This document shows positions 37,847-50,432 of a stretch of 64,000 bases of DNA, piece after piece. Position numbers and translations under genes: made by a program. Position 1 is the first letter of the stretch, and every line of letters begins with the position of its first letter. The notes under the pieces are model-generated. The model was not told the origin of the DNA. It saw only the letters and a program-made list of their open reading frames with translations, and did no database searches. The DNA comes from Cinclus cinclus (taxonomy: Eukaryota > Chordata > Aves > Passeriformes > Cinclidae), in the NCBI RefSeq assembly GCF_963662255.1, contig NC_085047.1:105332181-105396180 (forward strand). The letters are read 5' to 3'.

Positions 37847-37934
37847 GAATATAAAGTGCCCTTCTGAGGCCAGATTTTGCTCTCAATGATGACATATTGC
37901 TTTGCTATAGGTTTGATTAAAATCAACCTTATTA

Positions 37935-37965
37935 CCCCCCCCCCCCCCCCCCCCCACTTTAAAGC
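37935..37965. repeat. Homopolymer C(31) tract
   Basis: Thirty-one consecutive C residues, 88 bases after the CR1 end, in otherwise AT-rich DNA. The complementary strand is G(31), able in principle to form G-quadruplex structures. The exact length may be affected by sequencing or assembly. Confidence 0.97.
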
Positions 37966-40206
37966 ACAGGTCTGACAAGCACAGTTGATATAGGAAGATC
38001 ATATCTGGTCAGCATTCCCTTTGATGTCTCTGTTACAAGCACTGGAATATATCTGTGTCTGCAGGAAAACACGAGATCCTTACATCAATCAGAAATAAAT
38101 GAACTCATACATCTCACTTCCCGAGAGACAAAACACCTCAAACCCCACATAATGCTAACCAATATAATAATTTCTGAAGCCACCAAAGAAGGATTTTATA
38201 GTCATGCAGAAAGCTAATGCAGAGATAGACTGGAAAGCTTTGAGATCTCAAGCACCCACATATGGAGCTGTACAATGCACAGGACAGCATCCAGCATCCA
38301 CAGCCGTGTTCACAGTCTGTCAGCACGTGTCTCCATTCTAGCAAGCATCTCACAAAGGCTGTCAGCGTGTGACACACCAGAATGAGGTCTCTGGCTTTCA
38401 CTGGAAGCATTTTTCTGGCTTCTGTAACTCAGCTCCTCTCAGCCAGTTTATTCTCATCAAAAAGATCCTCTTTTCTCTGTTCCCCAGCCATGTTCAGGCT
38501 AGCACTTGTTATTTTTTCCAGTTTGTCCTGGTACTGTCCCTGAGAGGCTATTTGTTTTTTTCAAGTGGAGATGAAGGAATCTTCCTTTCGTTTCCAAATC
38601 CTATGATCTTTGCTACAGCTCCAGGAAAGCTGCACTTGACAAATTTGCAGGTTTCTGAGGGGGAAAAGAAAGAATTCAACCTAAGTAGAGAAATAAAGAG
38701 ACACAAAATATATTTTACACTCTAAAAGAGACATTAGGGTGACTAATTAAAAGAATTCTTTTTTTTAGCTTCTTTAATGGAATACCATAAAGAATATTTA
38801 ATTTTTTTAAAAATCTAAATAGTCCCCAAACGTTCTCTTATATAATAGCCTCCAAATATATTGGCAATATTCTCCAAACATAAAATTTCTATAATATTCT
38901 TTCTCAAATCATACAGACAAAAAAAATCCTCCCCACTACATTTGGGGGGGCGGGAGAAAGGGAAGTATAAGAAAATGAATTGAACATGTACAGGGCTACC
39001 TATGTGAATTTTTCCACACTTTCCGGACTTTTATATTGAACATATTTAATTTGGAAGATGATGGCAGAAATAGATTATATGAAGGTTTTCCATGAGAAAA
39101 CAGATTGTTTCCTGAAAGGTCGGTTACCCACATGACAAGTAAGACTACTGTCTCAGTCTGTACTTGGAACATGCACTGCCTGAGATTTGAATCATGACAA
39201 AATAAAATAAAAAGTGAGCACAGGAGTCCAGAAAAATTTTAATTACACAAATGTTTGTTCCTGAGACTTCATTTCTGAAACCTTATAAGATTTCTCATAT
39301 CTGTGATAGTTCTAACCTGAATTTGCTACATGTCAACTAATTTTTTTCAGCTGGAAAGGCAGCCTGTCCTTCAAATTCTGAATTAGACTCCATTTTATTA
39401 AATAAGTGTTCGAGAAATTAAATGAAGGAAAGAAAGGAAGACTGGAAACAAACACTCAGACACAAGTATTTAATCAAATAGAGATTTGATACTTTAAGAA
39501 AGCAAATTTTAAGGCATTGAGTTGTACTTTTAGGTGTGGAATATGAAACTGTAATATAACTAAGGAATGTTTGTTGTGTATTTTTGTTTCTATCAAGTTG
39601 CTTTATGCTTCAAGAAATAAGTACCTTATGTTGAATATTACTAGAATGCCATTAGGTTTATGACCTACAGATATTTGCCCATCTGTTGGGTAAATTAGCT
39701 TTCAGTGAATGAAACAAGAGCAATGCAGGCATAAATTAGTGTATTTTAATTAACCTACTTTTTGCACCCTGAACTTATCTTGCTCTTGTAGCACCTGTGT
39801 AAGGTTACGCTTTTATACATGCTAGTGAAAAAAAAAAAGCTTTTCTAAACTATTGAAAAAACTAAGCTTTTCTAAACTAAAAGTCTCTTGAGGAAAGAGG
39901 TGATTTTTTAAAAAAATTATTATTATTATTATTTTAACAGCTGAAGAGTTAATAGGTGCCATGCAATGTGAATTTCAATACAAGTTTACCTACAAAATGT
40001 TTTCCATACAGGAAGTAAAGAGGATTATGATCAGCAATAAAAAGATCTTATTTTACCATCCTTGCATTAAAGTAGATGATGCTGAGCAGTTGCAGATTAA
40101 GAGCTGAGGGCTGATACTTAAATCGTAGTGAATATACTCTACTTGTATAAATACGGGTCCCTACTGAAGTAGAATTGGAGCTCTCTGAATTTCCTTGTTC
40201 TCTGGT
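37966..40206. other. Unassigned AT-rich sequence
   Basis: No gene recognised. Small items: an ATT triplet run (about 39917-39934) and a 16-base word AAGCTTTTCTAAACTA repeated at 39837-39852 and 39864-39879. The 118-codon frame at 38369-38725 has no identifiable domain and no codon or splice support. Confidence 0.45.
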
Positions 40207-40911
40207 TGTCCTAGTTTGAAAGACAGGTGTTTGCTAAGGAAAGCAGAAGCTTCCCTTTGGACTGAAAAATGTGATCCTTCCTTCCTTCCGATTATTATGA
40301 TTTTGAAATTAAAGGAGCTCTCAGGCAAAGATATGGGGATAGGAATAACAGTTCTTTACTAGTATATCTAACAAGACAAACAAGAACAACAACAGCTATG
40401 AAATTACCCACAAACAGAACAGTAACTCAGTCCCAGTGTTTTTTGGCTGCAGGCACCTTTTCCCTGAGCTGCAGTTCCCGGTGCTGGGGGCGGGCGGGTC
40501 CCGCAGAGCCGCAGGAGGGCTGGGGGTGATGGCAGCGCTGTCCCAGGGGGAGAGAGAGATGGAGAGAGAGCTCTCCGCTCACGGTGTGGGTCCCAATGCT
40601 CAGCAGAGTGCTGGATGGTGGCAGGTTACAGTGAGAAGGCAGCAGGGCAGGGTCTGACAGCAGTGAGGATGGCTCCCGACGCTGGGATGGCAAGAATGGG
40701 ACAGAGGCAGCGATCGTCCTTCTCGTCCCAACTCTGCGGGGGAAATGGGGAGAGCCAGAGCCTTCCATCTGCTCTTCTGGATGTTTGGATATCGAGGGGT
40801 TTCGCTCCTCTCTCTCCTCCCCCTTGTCACCAGGGCCCAGTCAACAGGTATCTTAGCATGACAATGGGGAAAATTCCACAGAGGGAAAAGGGAAAGAACC
40901 AACCCCCAACA
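40207..40911 (-). mobile_element. Solo LTR of an endogenous retrovirus (ERVL-like, old)
   Basis: A roughly 705-bp segment with LTR-type ends. On the minus strand it starts TGTTGGGGGTTGGTTC and ends CTTTCAAACTAGGACA, giving TG..CA termini with short inverted ends. The flanks are CTGGT (40202-40206) and CTGGG (40912-40916), a 5-base target duplication with one mismatch, as expected for ERVL-type insertion. Sequence such as GTTATTCCTATCC-CCATATCTTTGCCTGAGAG matches an LTR family I remember from songbird genomes. The middle (about 40480-40600) is GC-rich with CpGs, standing out sharply from its surroundings. There is no primer-binding site, gag, pol or env sequence on either side, so it is a solo LTR. 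Orientation rests on remembered family sequence. Open frames of 70-113 codons here are artefacts of high GC. Confidence 0.75.
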
Positions 40912-41882
40912 CTGGGTTTAGTGTAATTTTCCATCTTGTTGCCAGCGACTTTGAATTCTTAATGCTTTAAGATGAGTGGGTGATAAGCTGAATGTGAATT
41001 ACTCTGAAATCTTGAGCAAACTGCCTATTTCTTTATCCAGTGTGAACACTGGCATACCTGAGGTATATTAAATTCTTCTTTCAGTGCTATTGTAAAGCTT
41101 TTTCATTTTCCTCTTTCGTAATAGAGGCTATTCTTAATTCCACATCAATCCCAGAATGGCTCTTCAGCAATTCACAGAAAAGATGGGGTAGTTAATTTCA
41201 AATAACCTGGTGTTATACTTATAACCCAAATAAAAACATACACTTCCTCCCAAATAATTTTATAGAATAGTGACTTTCACTCATTGACTTTTGTCTTGAG
41301 TTGCAAGTGTGCCTCATGCATATGGATTCTAACCAGCAGTTAATGTCTATGGTGGCACAAACAAGGTGAAGCTCCCAGACAGGTTCTATTGAAAACAGCA
41401 TCGTCCATGGACTTGTGCCACTTATCTTGTTGAAAGGGTTTAAAAGTGACTTAGGAAGATTCAGCTTTTGCCAGATTGAGACACAGTACAGATGATTCTA
41501 CATAGACTGTTCTTCAAACACTGATTTTTCATACACGGGAGTAAAGAAAAATCTTGGAATGGACATCTAAATAGCCACACTTAAAAAGCCTTGAAAAGGT
41601 CATTGAGCAACCATTTTGTAGTTTTCTAAGAACACTGACCACCCACCATCCAACCAGTATCTGACGCTGCCACATTGTTTCTTTGAGCTTCTGTGTTTGA
41701 TTTCTATGTTAGCCTACTATTAATGTGCTAAAGGTTGAGATTGATATTTTAAATTTTATTTTTAAAACAAAATATTTTGATAATGTCTAATTCAAAATTT
41801 CACGTTTGGAAGAACAAAGAAAAATCTCATTTTGAAAGAAAAATCCTTGCAGAGCCCAGTTTCATTGTCTCAAATTACAGTT
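40912..41882. other. Spacer between two solo LTRs
   Basis: About 970 bases of AT-rich sequence without retroviral coding sequence or a recognisable gene. This argues that the two LTRs are independent solo insertions and not the ends of one provirus, which their different sequences also show. Confidence 0.6.
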
Positions 41883-42411
41883 TATTGCGGTTTAGTCTCA
41901 GTAGGTAGCTCAGCCTCACACAACCACTTGCTAACTTCACCTGGTGGGATGGGGGACAGAGTTGGAAGGGCAAAAGTGAGAAGTCCCAAGGGTTGAGATA
42001 GAGATAGTATAGGTAAAGCAAAAAATGCCAATGAAAGCAAAGGAATATATTAATTATTTCACTTCTCCCCATGGGCAGGCAAATGCTCTGCCATCCCCAG
42101 GAAAGTAAGACTCCGTTGTGCATAATGGTGAAAGACAAATGTCATCACTCCAAATGTGTGCCTTCTCCATCCCCAGCTCTATATACTCATCATGGGGCTG
42201 TAGGGTCTTGGATATCCTTTTGTTCTGTTGGGGTTAGCCGTCCCAGCTGTGCCGCTTCCCAAATTCTCTGTCTGGGCAGAATAAGAGACAGAAAAGGCTT
42301 GATTATGTGTAAGAACTGCTCAGCAATAAATAAAATTCCCCTCATAACCAAGGCTGTTTTCATCACAGATCCAAAACACATCACAGCTCTATCACAGCTA
42401 AAACCAGTATA
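41883..42411 (+). mobile_element. Solo LTR of a second endogenous retrovirus family
   Basis: About 529 bases matching a bird LTR family I recognise by its blocks. These are GCGGTTTAGTCTCAGTAGGTAGCTCAGC near the start, GGTGGGATGGGGGACAGAG, GGGTTGAGATAGAGA, CCCATGGGCAGGCAAATG, CTGCCATCCCCAGGAAAG, TTGGGGTTAGCCGTCCCAGCTGTG, and the end AGCTAAAACCAGTATA. The termini have decayed (TG to TA at 41883, CA to TA at 42411). U3/R signals remain: a TATATA at 42180-42185 and overlapping AATAAA hexamers at 42325-42334. No clear target-site duplication and no internal retroviral sequence are seen, so it is an old solo LTR. The 113-codon frame across it is not a gene. Confidence 0.8.
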
Positions 42412-45400
42412 ATAAACTGCAATATTTTTTTCATAAGCACATGTTAGTAACTACAGAAAATTATTTATAATTTTGAGTGGAAAATGTGCAGTGTATATTT
42501 ATTCTCAGTGATCTCAACTAAACAATTTTACAGAAAATGTAACGGTTTTTCTCTGGTGCTTGAAGAAATAAATATTCTGTGTCTTCTCCCCTGACAATGT
42601 ACAATACAAATGAAAAAGACAATACTGGAAGTATTAATATGCATTGTCAAAATTCATTGGTTTGGTACAGATGTAGATGTTTTTCAACTCCTCCTCCTCC
42701 TAGTTTTGACTTTAAGGTCATTGTTTTTGGACATTAGTTAACTTTCAAATACTGTAAAGTGTCATTCAGTAGTTGCAGAGTTGTTTGGGTATGAGACAAA
42801 GAGAGAAATTGTTCTGATACAGAACTAGTAAGGAATTAGAACTAGGCTCATTGCCCCTAAATACTAAGAGGAAAATGCAGTGTCTTTCACTGGAACATTG
42901 ATAATACACAATTAAGAGCTGAAATAAATTCCTTAGAATCTGAAAAAATGATCTGTCATTTGGAATGACCTTTATTTGCTTTCATTCACAGTGTTTGGGA
43001 TATCACTCAAGATTAGAAAACATTTTCATTTTTTCTCTTCAAAGATATTTATTAATGTTCCAATTTTACTTTTATAATGTAACTGTCTATCCCTAATGCA
43101 CCCCAAAAATGGGTCCTTTTCTCCTCTTCTATTAATTTTACCATTATAGTTAGTGGCTTGTGCAATTAGGATTAATGATCAAATTAAAAGGTATCCCAGT
43201 GGAGGGCTTAATTTAAATATTTGTACTACACCAGTAATATCTTGTTATATAATAGATCTGGAAAGCTCAATTAAATCTTTACTTGAAGAAGGTTACTGAA
43301 GATTTCTGCAGATTCTTTATAAGACTGACTTACAACATTCAGTTCTGTTAAAGCATTGTATGCTAAAGTAATTTTTAAAAGTGTCTGGTTTTAAATGTTG
43401 CAGGGAATATGAGTGACTCCATACATGTCCCTCTAGGCTTACAGGTAGAATTGTTTCTCTTTTTTTTAGATATGGTTTTTATTCTAAAGACCAAGATTTA
43501 TTGAAACAAGATATTGAGATTTACCCTCTTTTAGTCTCCTAAACAGGCCAAAGCCTGCCCTCCAGAAGTCCAGTGTAAGAGCCTTATTGATGCTGCTCCT
43601 CACGTTACCAAATACTGAGAACTCATAATTTCATGATCATTATGCCCACAAACATCAACTGCATGTTGTGATTAAGATGAGAGATGTCAAAGATTTTATG
43701 CACTCATGCTAACCCAAAGGGCTTGTATGTCTGGTAATGGTGATTTTTTTATACCACAGATGAAGGAGAGGAAGAGAACTTGATAAATAATTGAATTTGT
43801 TCCAAAAAATGCAGTGGCACAAAGTAAGAAATATACATGAAAGGGGGTGAAGAGAATGGATTTGCCAGAGCTAAGGAGTGTAGGAGTAGATGAAAGTAGA
43901 GATGTGGCTTTGAAAGAAAGCTTTGAAAGAAAGAAGCACGGATAAGGGAGATTTAAGGAGATACACAAGGTGAAGAGCTGAGTTCCAAGTGCAGCTGAGC
44001 TGGAAGCATTGAGACTGAGACTGTATTATTGAAAACAGGAAATTTAGTTGAATATTATCAGTGAGAATGACAACAGAAAGCACAGCTGGAGATGTAGAGG
44101 AGAAGATACAGGGTTGGATATGAGGGCTCTGCGAGTGAAAGCAAAGAGATATCAGCAATAACAAGGCTGATGTCATCAAACTAATAACAGGGAAAATAAA
44201 TGTAATTTATTCACATTGAGTCATGTTGTCTGTGACTTAAATGATCTTCACCACACAGACTTTACCTACCAGGAGCATGACTGAGAGATCTTGAGGAACG
44301 ATGATATCAGAAAAATAGAGGTATTTTAAGTGTAACAGGATCTGTAGTAAATGGGGACACAAACCTACAGGGTATGGCACAGAAAGTCACATTAGAGACT
44401 GAGAGGTAATTAATGTGGGGGATCTTATCTGAGAGAAATGCAAACAAAAAGCTTCAGAATATAACCTGAGAAATGTCACTGTTTTTGTTTTTTGGTTTTT
44501 TTTTTTTCCCCAGCTCTGCCTTTCCTAAAGATTTATAAAATACATTATTTATTGCACCAAGGAGTTGCTACTATAATAGTGGACTACAGATGCAGGAGCA
44601 GAAAGTTTGGTGCTTAAGACAAAAGAAATTGCATCTTGGGAGAAAATTGTGACAGTTTGCATTTTTAATTTAGTTTTTAAATATTGGTTAAATCTATTTA
44701 CATCTTCCATTAAAATGGAAACATGCTGAATCCTAATCTCATTTTTTCAATGCTCTATGATTTTGGGGAAAAAATTGAAAAGCCTGAACTCTACTTTGAA
44801 GAATCAGCATGAATTTTGAGAAACCTCATATCTAGACACACAGAGCTGCTATTATTCTGTGATATTGGACAGATTAGCAAACTGGACTGTTTGATTGTTT
44901 AAATAAAGAATATACTTCTGGCTAGTTTTTCATGACCACTGCTTGAAAATCAAAATGCAGCTCTACCTGGTCATTCTTTAAATTTCTTTGGGAGGAATAG
45001 CCTTTGACCAAGGATGCTGCAGGGGCAAATGGGTTAGCAGTGCTTCTCTTAATGCCTGAGAAGTAGAATCATTGTGGCAAAGAGATGTTAGCAGCCAAGG
45101 GTGTAAATGGATGTCACTGAGGTCAAATACATATCTGAGTTCAGAGAAGGAAAAAATCAGACACAATATCTCTGAATAGAAAGCCCTTATGAAGGGCAGA
45201 AGACCAAAAAAAGGGCAAAGGTTTCAACCATGGAAATACAGACGATCAATTAGAGAACAAAGGGTAGCTGCTGAATATATTTGGAAATTATTTATGTTAA
45301 AAACAATAAATCAGTCTAAACAGGATATTGGAGTTTTGCCTTGGACAGAACAAGAAAGTGTTTTTTCTTCAACTGTAAGATAGCACTAAAGTATTTGATA

Positions 45401-48400
45401 TGATAATTTGGCATATTAAGATGAATTGGGGGAATAAGGAGGTACCTTAATTTTTGATATTTCTGAGGCTGAGATTTTTTTTACATTATGAATGATGGTT
45501 TGGTATTTGAAACTGATTCTCTTGCTTATTAATGCAAGAAAAATTACAAAAAGTATTACAGATTATAGATAAATGGATAAATAAATATAGTGAATTATAA
45601 GGAACATACCTGAAGAATGATTCTTTGTGGCTATTATATATTTTAAAGTCTTTTCCACCATGTTTTGTAAGGTGAGCATAGAGAGGCAATGACATAAATA
45701 AGAATAACAAAGTCATAACAGATACACAAGTTTTGCTTTACAGAGTTTTGTTTTTTCAGGCAATAGAAAATATCTCCTAATAACTCTGTTGCTGCAATAG
45801 ATTAAATATTGTTGGTTGAAATCAAATCTCAGAGAAACAGAAAGTTTTGATTGGGCATATACAATCTGATTATAAACTGATAGATAGCAAAGTATATTCC
45901 TTTGGTTTGATGAACATATTAGATTAAATCCTAGATGTGTGTTTTGGGATAAATGGCAATGCAAACCTCAATAACAGAATGGAAAATTAATTATATTTTT
46001 TTCTTTTGCTGTTTTTTATCAGTTTTTGAGAAGACATCAAGTGTTGTGTCAAGGATGCTTCGGAAGCAATTTCAAAGCTATAACCAGACCTGAATGTGAA
46101 ATAACATATAGTTCATACCAAGAAAGTCTCATTTCTGAAACACTAAGTACCTCCCTTTAATAATACTACCTCTAACTTCTCCCTCTGCTGTCCTCAGGTT
46201 TGACCTTGGCAAAATACTGTCCAAATACAAAGGTCACATGTGGAAATTAACCCACGAGGCATTCAATTTAAGGCACACCAAAACCATGAGAATAAATTTA
46301 GTGCTTCTTTAAACATGAGCAGTACCAATATTTATAGTTAATGGAACAGTGGCGAGATGAGTCTACGTTAAAGATTACATACTCTGCTCCTCAGTTTAAA
46401 ATATTTCTCTGGACCTCAGCTGGAATTTTTGAGTGGAATGGGAGAAGCAATACAAGATTAACAGGCAAAATTATAACCGTAAAGTATTTGGCAAATCTTT
46501 CAGGATATACAAGGAAGAATCTTTCAGGAAAATATAAAGTTACACTAGCACTTCTTTTGAAACATACATAGGTGCTTTTGATTGCATAGTATTGAAAAAC
46601 ATTCCTTCTCCACTGAAATTTACACATATTATTATTATTATTATCCTGCTTCTACAGTGACAGGATACTCTGCAGATGAATAAAGAACTAGCCAGTCTCT
46701 TTGAACTGTGGAAGGGAAAAAGAAACTTTGAAAAGACCACTAAGTAATACTGTGCTAAAAAGAAAATCACCAATAACTTCTGCTGAACATTTGTAATCAT
46801 AGAGCTTTTATTTGAAAATTAGTAGCAAAATGGATGGATATAATAAAAACTGGAGAAAGGGGCACTGATGCTGGGAGTACACTTGTTCAGAAATACATTT
46901 CTTCCAAAATACCATAATTTTATAAATAGATAGATTGATAGATAAAATAAGAACAGAACTAAAGCAGACTAAAGTTTCAGTTTATAAAAATAAATTTACA
47001 TTTATTCCTCAGTCTAAATTCTGCTGTCTTGCTGTGAGTTTGTGTTCTCATCTGTAGTGGAATGGTTCTGCCACCAAAGATGGGGAAATCAATGTGGACT
47101 CAACTATGATTTATGATTAGTTAACTCTCGAGCCTCCTGCAAATCTCTGCAGCCTAAGCTTTTTACTGTAAAGGCATGGCATTCATAATAATCAAAAACC
47201 TCATCGCTCAAGAATCAAAAATTATCTTTCTATAATTTCTTCATTTATTGTATTACAGTATTACTTTCACAACCTATCAATAAGCATTTGATTTCCTGAA
47301 AACTATGGAATGGATTCTAGCAGCTCTAAAAGTCTTCTGTGCTTACACAGAAACCTTATTATATCCACATATGCTGAATGGTATCCAGAAGCTTCATTTT
47401 CAATATAGTCCTTACAACATATTCTAAGAGATATGTTATTGTTTTCCATGTTGTTTCCTTATCAAGTGATGTATGAAGAGACAGAGAACAGCAGCTAATT
47501 ATAGCCCAGTTCTAAATTTCACTTACTAAAAATATTACTCCCTGCAGGCTGACTGTAAACATTCAGTCAAGTATTTTTTTCCCCTCTGCTACATTTGGAG
47601 CTGTACGATTAAAATCCCCAGAACGGAGTGAAAATTTAGCTCAGGTGGAATCTGAACAGAAAGAGTATTTGATGTGCATTACACTTCTCTTGTGCTTTTG
47701 ACAAGAGTAAAAACAGAAAGTTTATTTATTTAGGCAAATGTTAATCAAAGCTCATATAAATTTCAGTCAACACAACTGTCAGCATATTCAAAGAGGATGG
47801 GGGAATTATTGGTTTTATAAAAATGATGAGATATTTATCCAATCACATATTTAACAGGAATTGCTCAAGAAGTGTTTTTAAAAATGTATTCTGAATTTGG
47901 GAGTGCTACTATCAGTTTTATCCTTCAAAGGGATTCACTCATTTAAACAAACTGAGCCACAGAATTTTTGCCGAGAGCCACAGCACTCACTTTTCCCATA
48001 TTTTCTTACTTCAGAATGCAGCACATGCTCTACGAAGTGCTGGAGTCTCCTCGTAACACAGACAAGTCCCTAGGATAATGTTGGGACCACCGTGGTTTAA
48101 GGAAGCAGCAGTTCAACTGCCTTAGTAAAGCTGCCACTCTTAGGTCACAGGAACAGCAATTTCCTCATAGGTATTTAATAATTTTGTACTGGAAATAATA
48201 TTTAATTTAATAATTTAGCTCCTGTAAAAGCAAAAGCAGATTATTTTGTCATGAAGGAACTTGAAAGAAATGTGAAAACAGTGTTTAGGTTTTTGTGGCA
48301 AAACACAGTTTTTAAGCTCAGATCTGTTTAAGGAGTGCTACCATGATACTCTGAGCATTGCAAATTAGACACCCAGGAGTGTAATTGCAAATGTGAGTTT

Positions 48401-48814
48401 GCATTGTACCTCCTGTGAGTAGAGGAAAAAAAATGTCTAATCCATACCAAACCTAAATTAGTGTTTTTGTTTTCTTTGCCAAGCTGAAATAATTAAGATA
48501 GAAAGTATTTTGCACCTCATTAATTCCTAATCATTCCCTAGAGCTGCTTTTTTGCTTTGGGTTTGGACTTTTAAAATTATTGTTATTTTATTGAGTTTTC
48601 ATTTCATTACCCGAGATGTCATATTTTGACAAGCTAGATACAAGTTAAGGTGTCTAATCTAAATCAAATTGGTTTTCCTTCATTGCATTATTCAAAATAC
48701 TGACTTAAATAGCTGAAATTACTCTTAAATATTTTCTGCTTTGAAACTGTAGCACACATCCTGTCCACTGGGTACGTGCCTGTGATTATCCATCAAGAGC
48801 ATTGAATCAGTGCC
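42412..48814. other. AT-rich single-copy interval, no gene seen
   Basis: No recognisable exon or RNA gene in 6.4 kb. From about 43740 to 44470 the plus strand is conspicuously purine-rich, with a short duplication CTTTGAAAGAAAG near 43912-43936. A long T tract ending CCCCAG (44481-44513) looks like a splice acceptor, but no supporting exon follows. An ATT run lies at 46626-46644 and ATAGATAGATTGATAGATA at about 46925. Confidence 0.45.
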
Positions 48815-48932
48815 TGCTTCCACACAAAAAAAAAAACCCACAAAAACCAAAACAAACCAAAAGACATCCAAACAAACAAAAACACAAACCAAAAAACAAA
48901 CAAACAAACAAAAAAATCTAAACCCCCCCCAA
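48815..48932. repeat. A/C-rich low-complexity tract
   Basis: About 118 bases built almost only of A and C: an A run, CCAAAAC and CAAACAAACAAA words, then an A run, and a run of eight C near the end. It has no regular unit, so it is low-complexity and not a true microsatellite. Confidence 0.9.
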
Positions 48933-50400
48933 AACCCTACCAAATAACTATTATAGGCTGAATTGGTTGAATAAATTATTTATGAAAAATCTTATATCTG
49001 TTTCATATTTCAAGTTTGTCCCTGAAATCCACCTTGAGGATTCTTATCTTACCTACTTTTGTGGGGACTTATAGTTAAGTAGTTCATTTCTCTAAAGTAT
49101 CAAGATTAATTTTTGATTTTCAGGAGACAGTGTCTTTCAACAGATTTTAATAATAATTTATTTATTCAAATGTACTGTCCTTGATACATCCTGAATTTAT
49201 AAAGGGAATGCTTAATGGAACAAGAAGCAACATATTTTGAAATCCCAACTTGTTTGAAATTGTTTTAGAACAGGGAATATATTGCTCTTGGGTTTTCCTA
49301 AACTCAGAAAGTCAGAGATGACTACTATAGTCTTTTCCACATAGAAAGGACAGGGTAAAATTCCAAAATTCCAATGCCCAAAATTCCTAACCTGCATAAA
49401 TTATTTGCAGAACTGCACATATGTTGGAAAGATGAGCCTTAAGAGCTGATTACCAGCTGACTGCCTTTTTTTGGCAGATGCATACTCAAACCCATTTCAG
49501 TGTTTCCCTTAATTTTCCCAGGGTATTGGTATGAAATCATCACATCATTGCATTCCCTTGCAGGTCTTGGAGCCAGCTCAAGTATGTGATAGCTCTGTGT
49601 AGCAGCCTGAGCAGGCTCTTCTACCAGGAGCAAGAAATCAATATGTAATCACTGATGCATGAGGAAATCACGCCACATAAAAATGCAGATATTAAAAAGC
49701 TGAGGTGAACAAATCTGAATAAAATAATAGGAAATCAGGTATTTCGCCCTCCTACATTTGTCCTTGTTCTTCCTGAAATATTCAGGGCAAAAGTTAAAAA
49801 GCCAGATAAATGTATATGTTGCTCATATAGTTTAGCTTGGAACTGTATAATAATCTCACTTTGCCTACCAAAGTCACACTCGGGTGAGGTGATTGTGACT
49901 TTCCAGTTGTGCCTGTGCTCACGTGAAACTTCCCAGCCATGGTACAGAGTGTATGACCATACGTTTAACTCAATAAAAGTTGCCTTGTTTCCACATGTAT
50001 ATGATGCTTGAAGCACCTATATCTAAAACAACTCTTAATTCTCAAAAAATTCCATGGATGGAATGAAAACCTTGAAATAGCTCATATCTTCCATGTTTGG
50101 TAGGACATCTGTGTCAAATAACATTGAGGCAATTATAGTCAAAGAATTGTACCATTTTATTGTAACAATATCAAGTATATTTATTAAGGAAAATGTAATA
50201 ATTGTGAATTGTAAGTCCCCCTCTCTACTATATCATCTAAATTGTTATTGTCTAAGCCATTCTAGATCAATGCATGTTCAAGTCTTGAAAATAAATTCAG
50301 AATAATTGAACTTGATATTCATTCACCACCATTCTTTTTTACCAGTTATTTTTGATGGCAGCTTTGCCAGTCTTGGAATATTTTCTTCATAGAAAAAAAA

Positions 50401-50432
<32 letters not shown>

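Noticed and set aside
40427..40926. Overlapping 73-113 codon frames on both strands
   Set aside because: They lie in the GC-rich part of a solo LTR, where stop codons are scarce; no viral or host protein motif is seen.
40207..42411. Possibility that the two LTRs bound one provirus
   Set aside because: The LTRs differ in sequence, lie in opposite orientation by my reading, and the 970 bases between them hold no retroviral coding sequence.
44481..44513. Long T tract ending CCCCAG, like a strong splice acceptor
   Set aside because: The sequence after it has early stops in all three frames and no donor; T tracts are common here.
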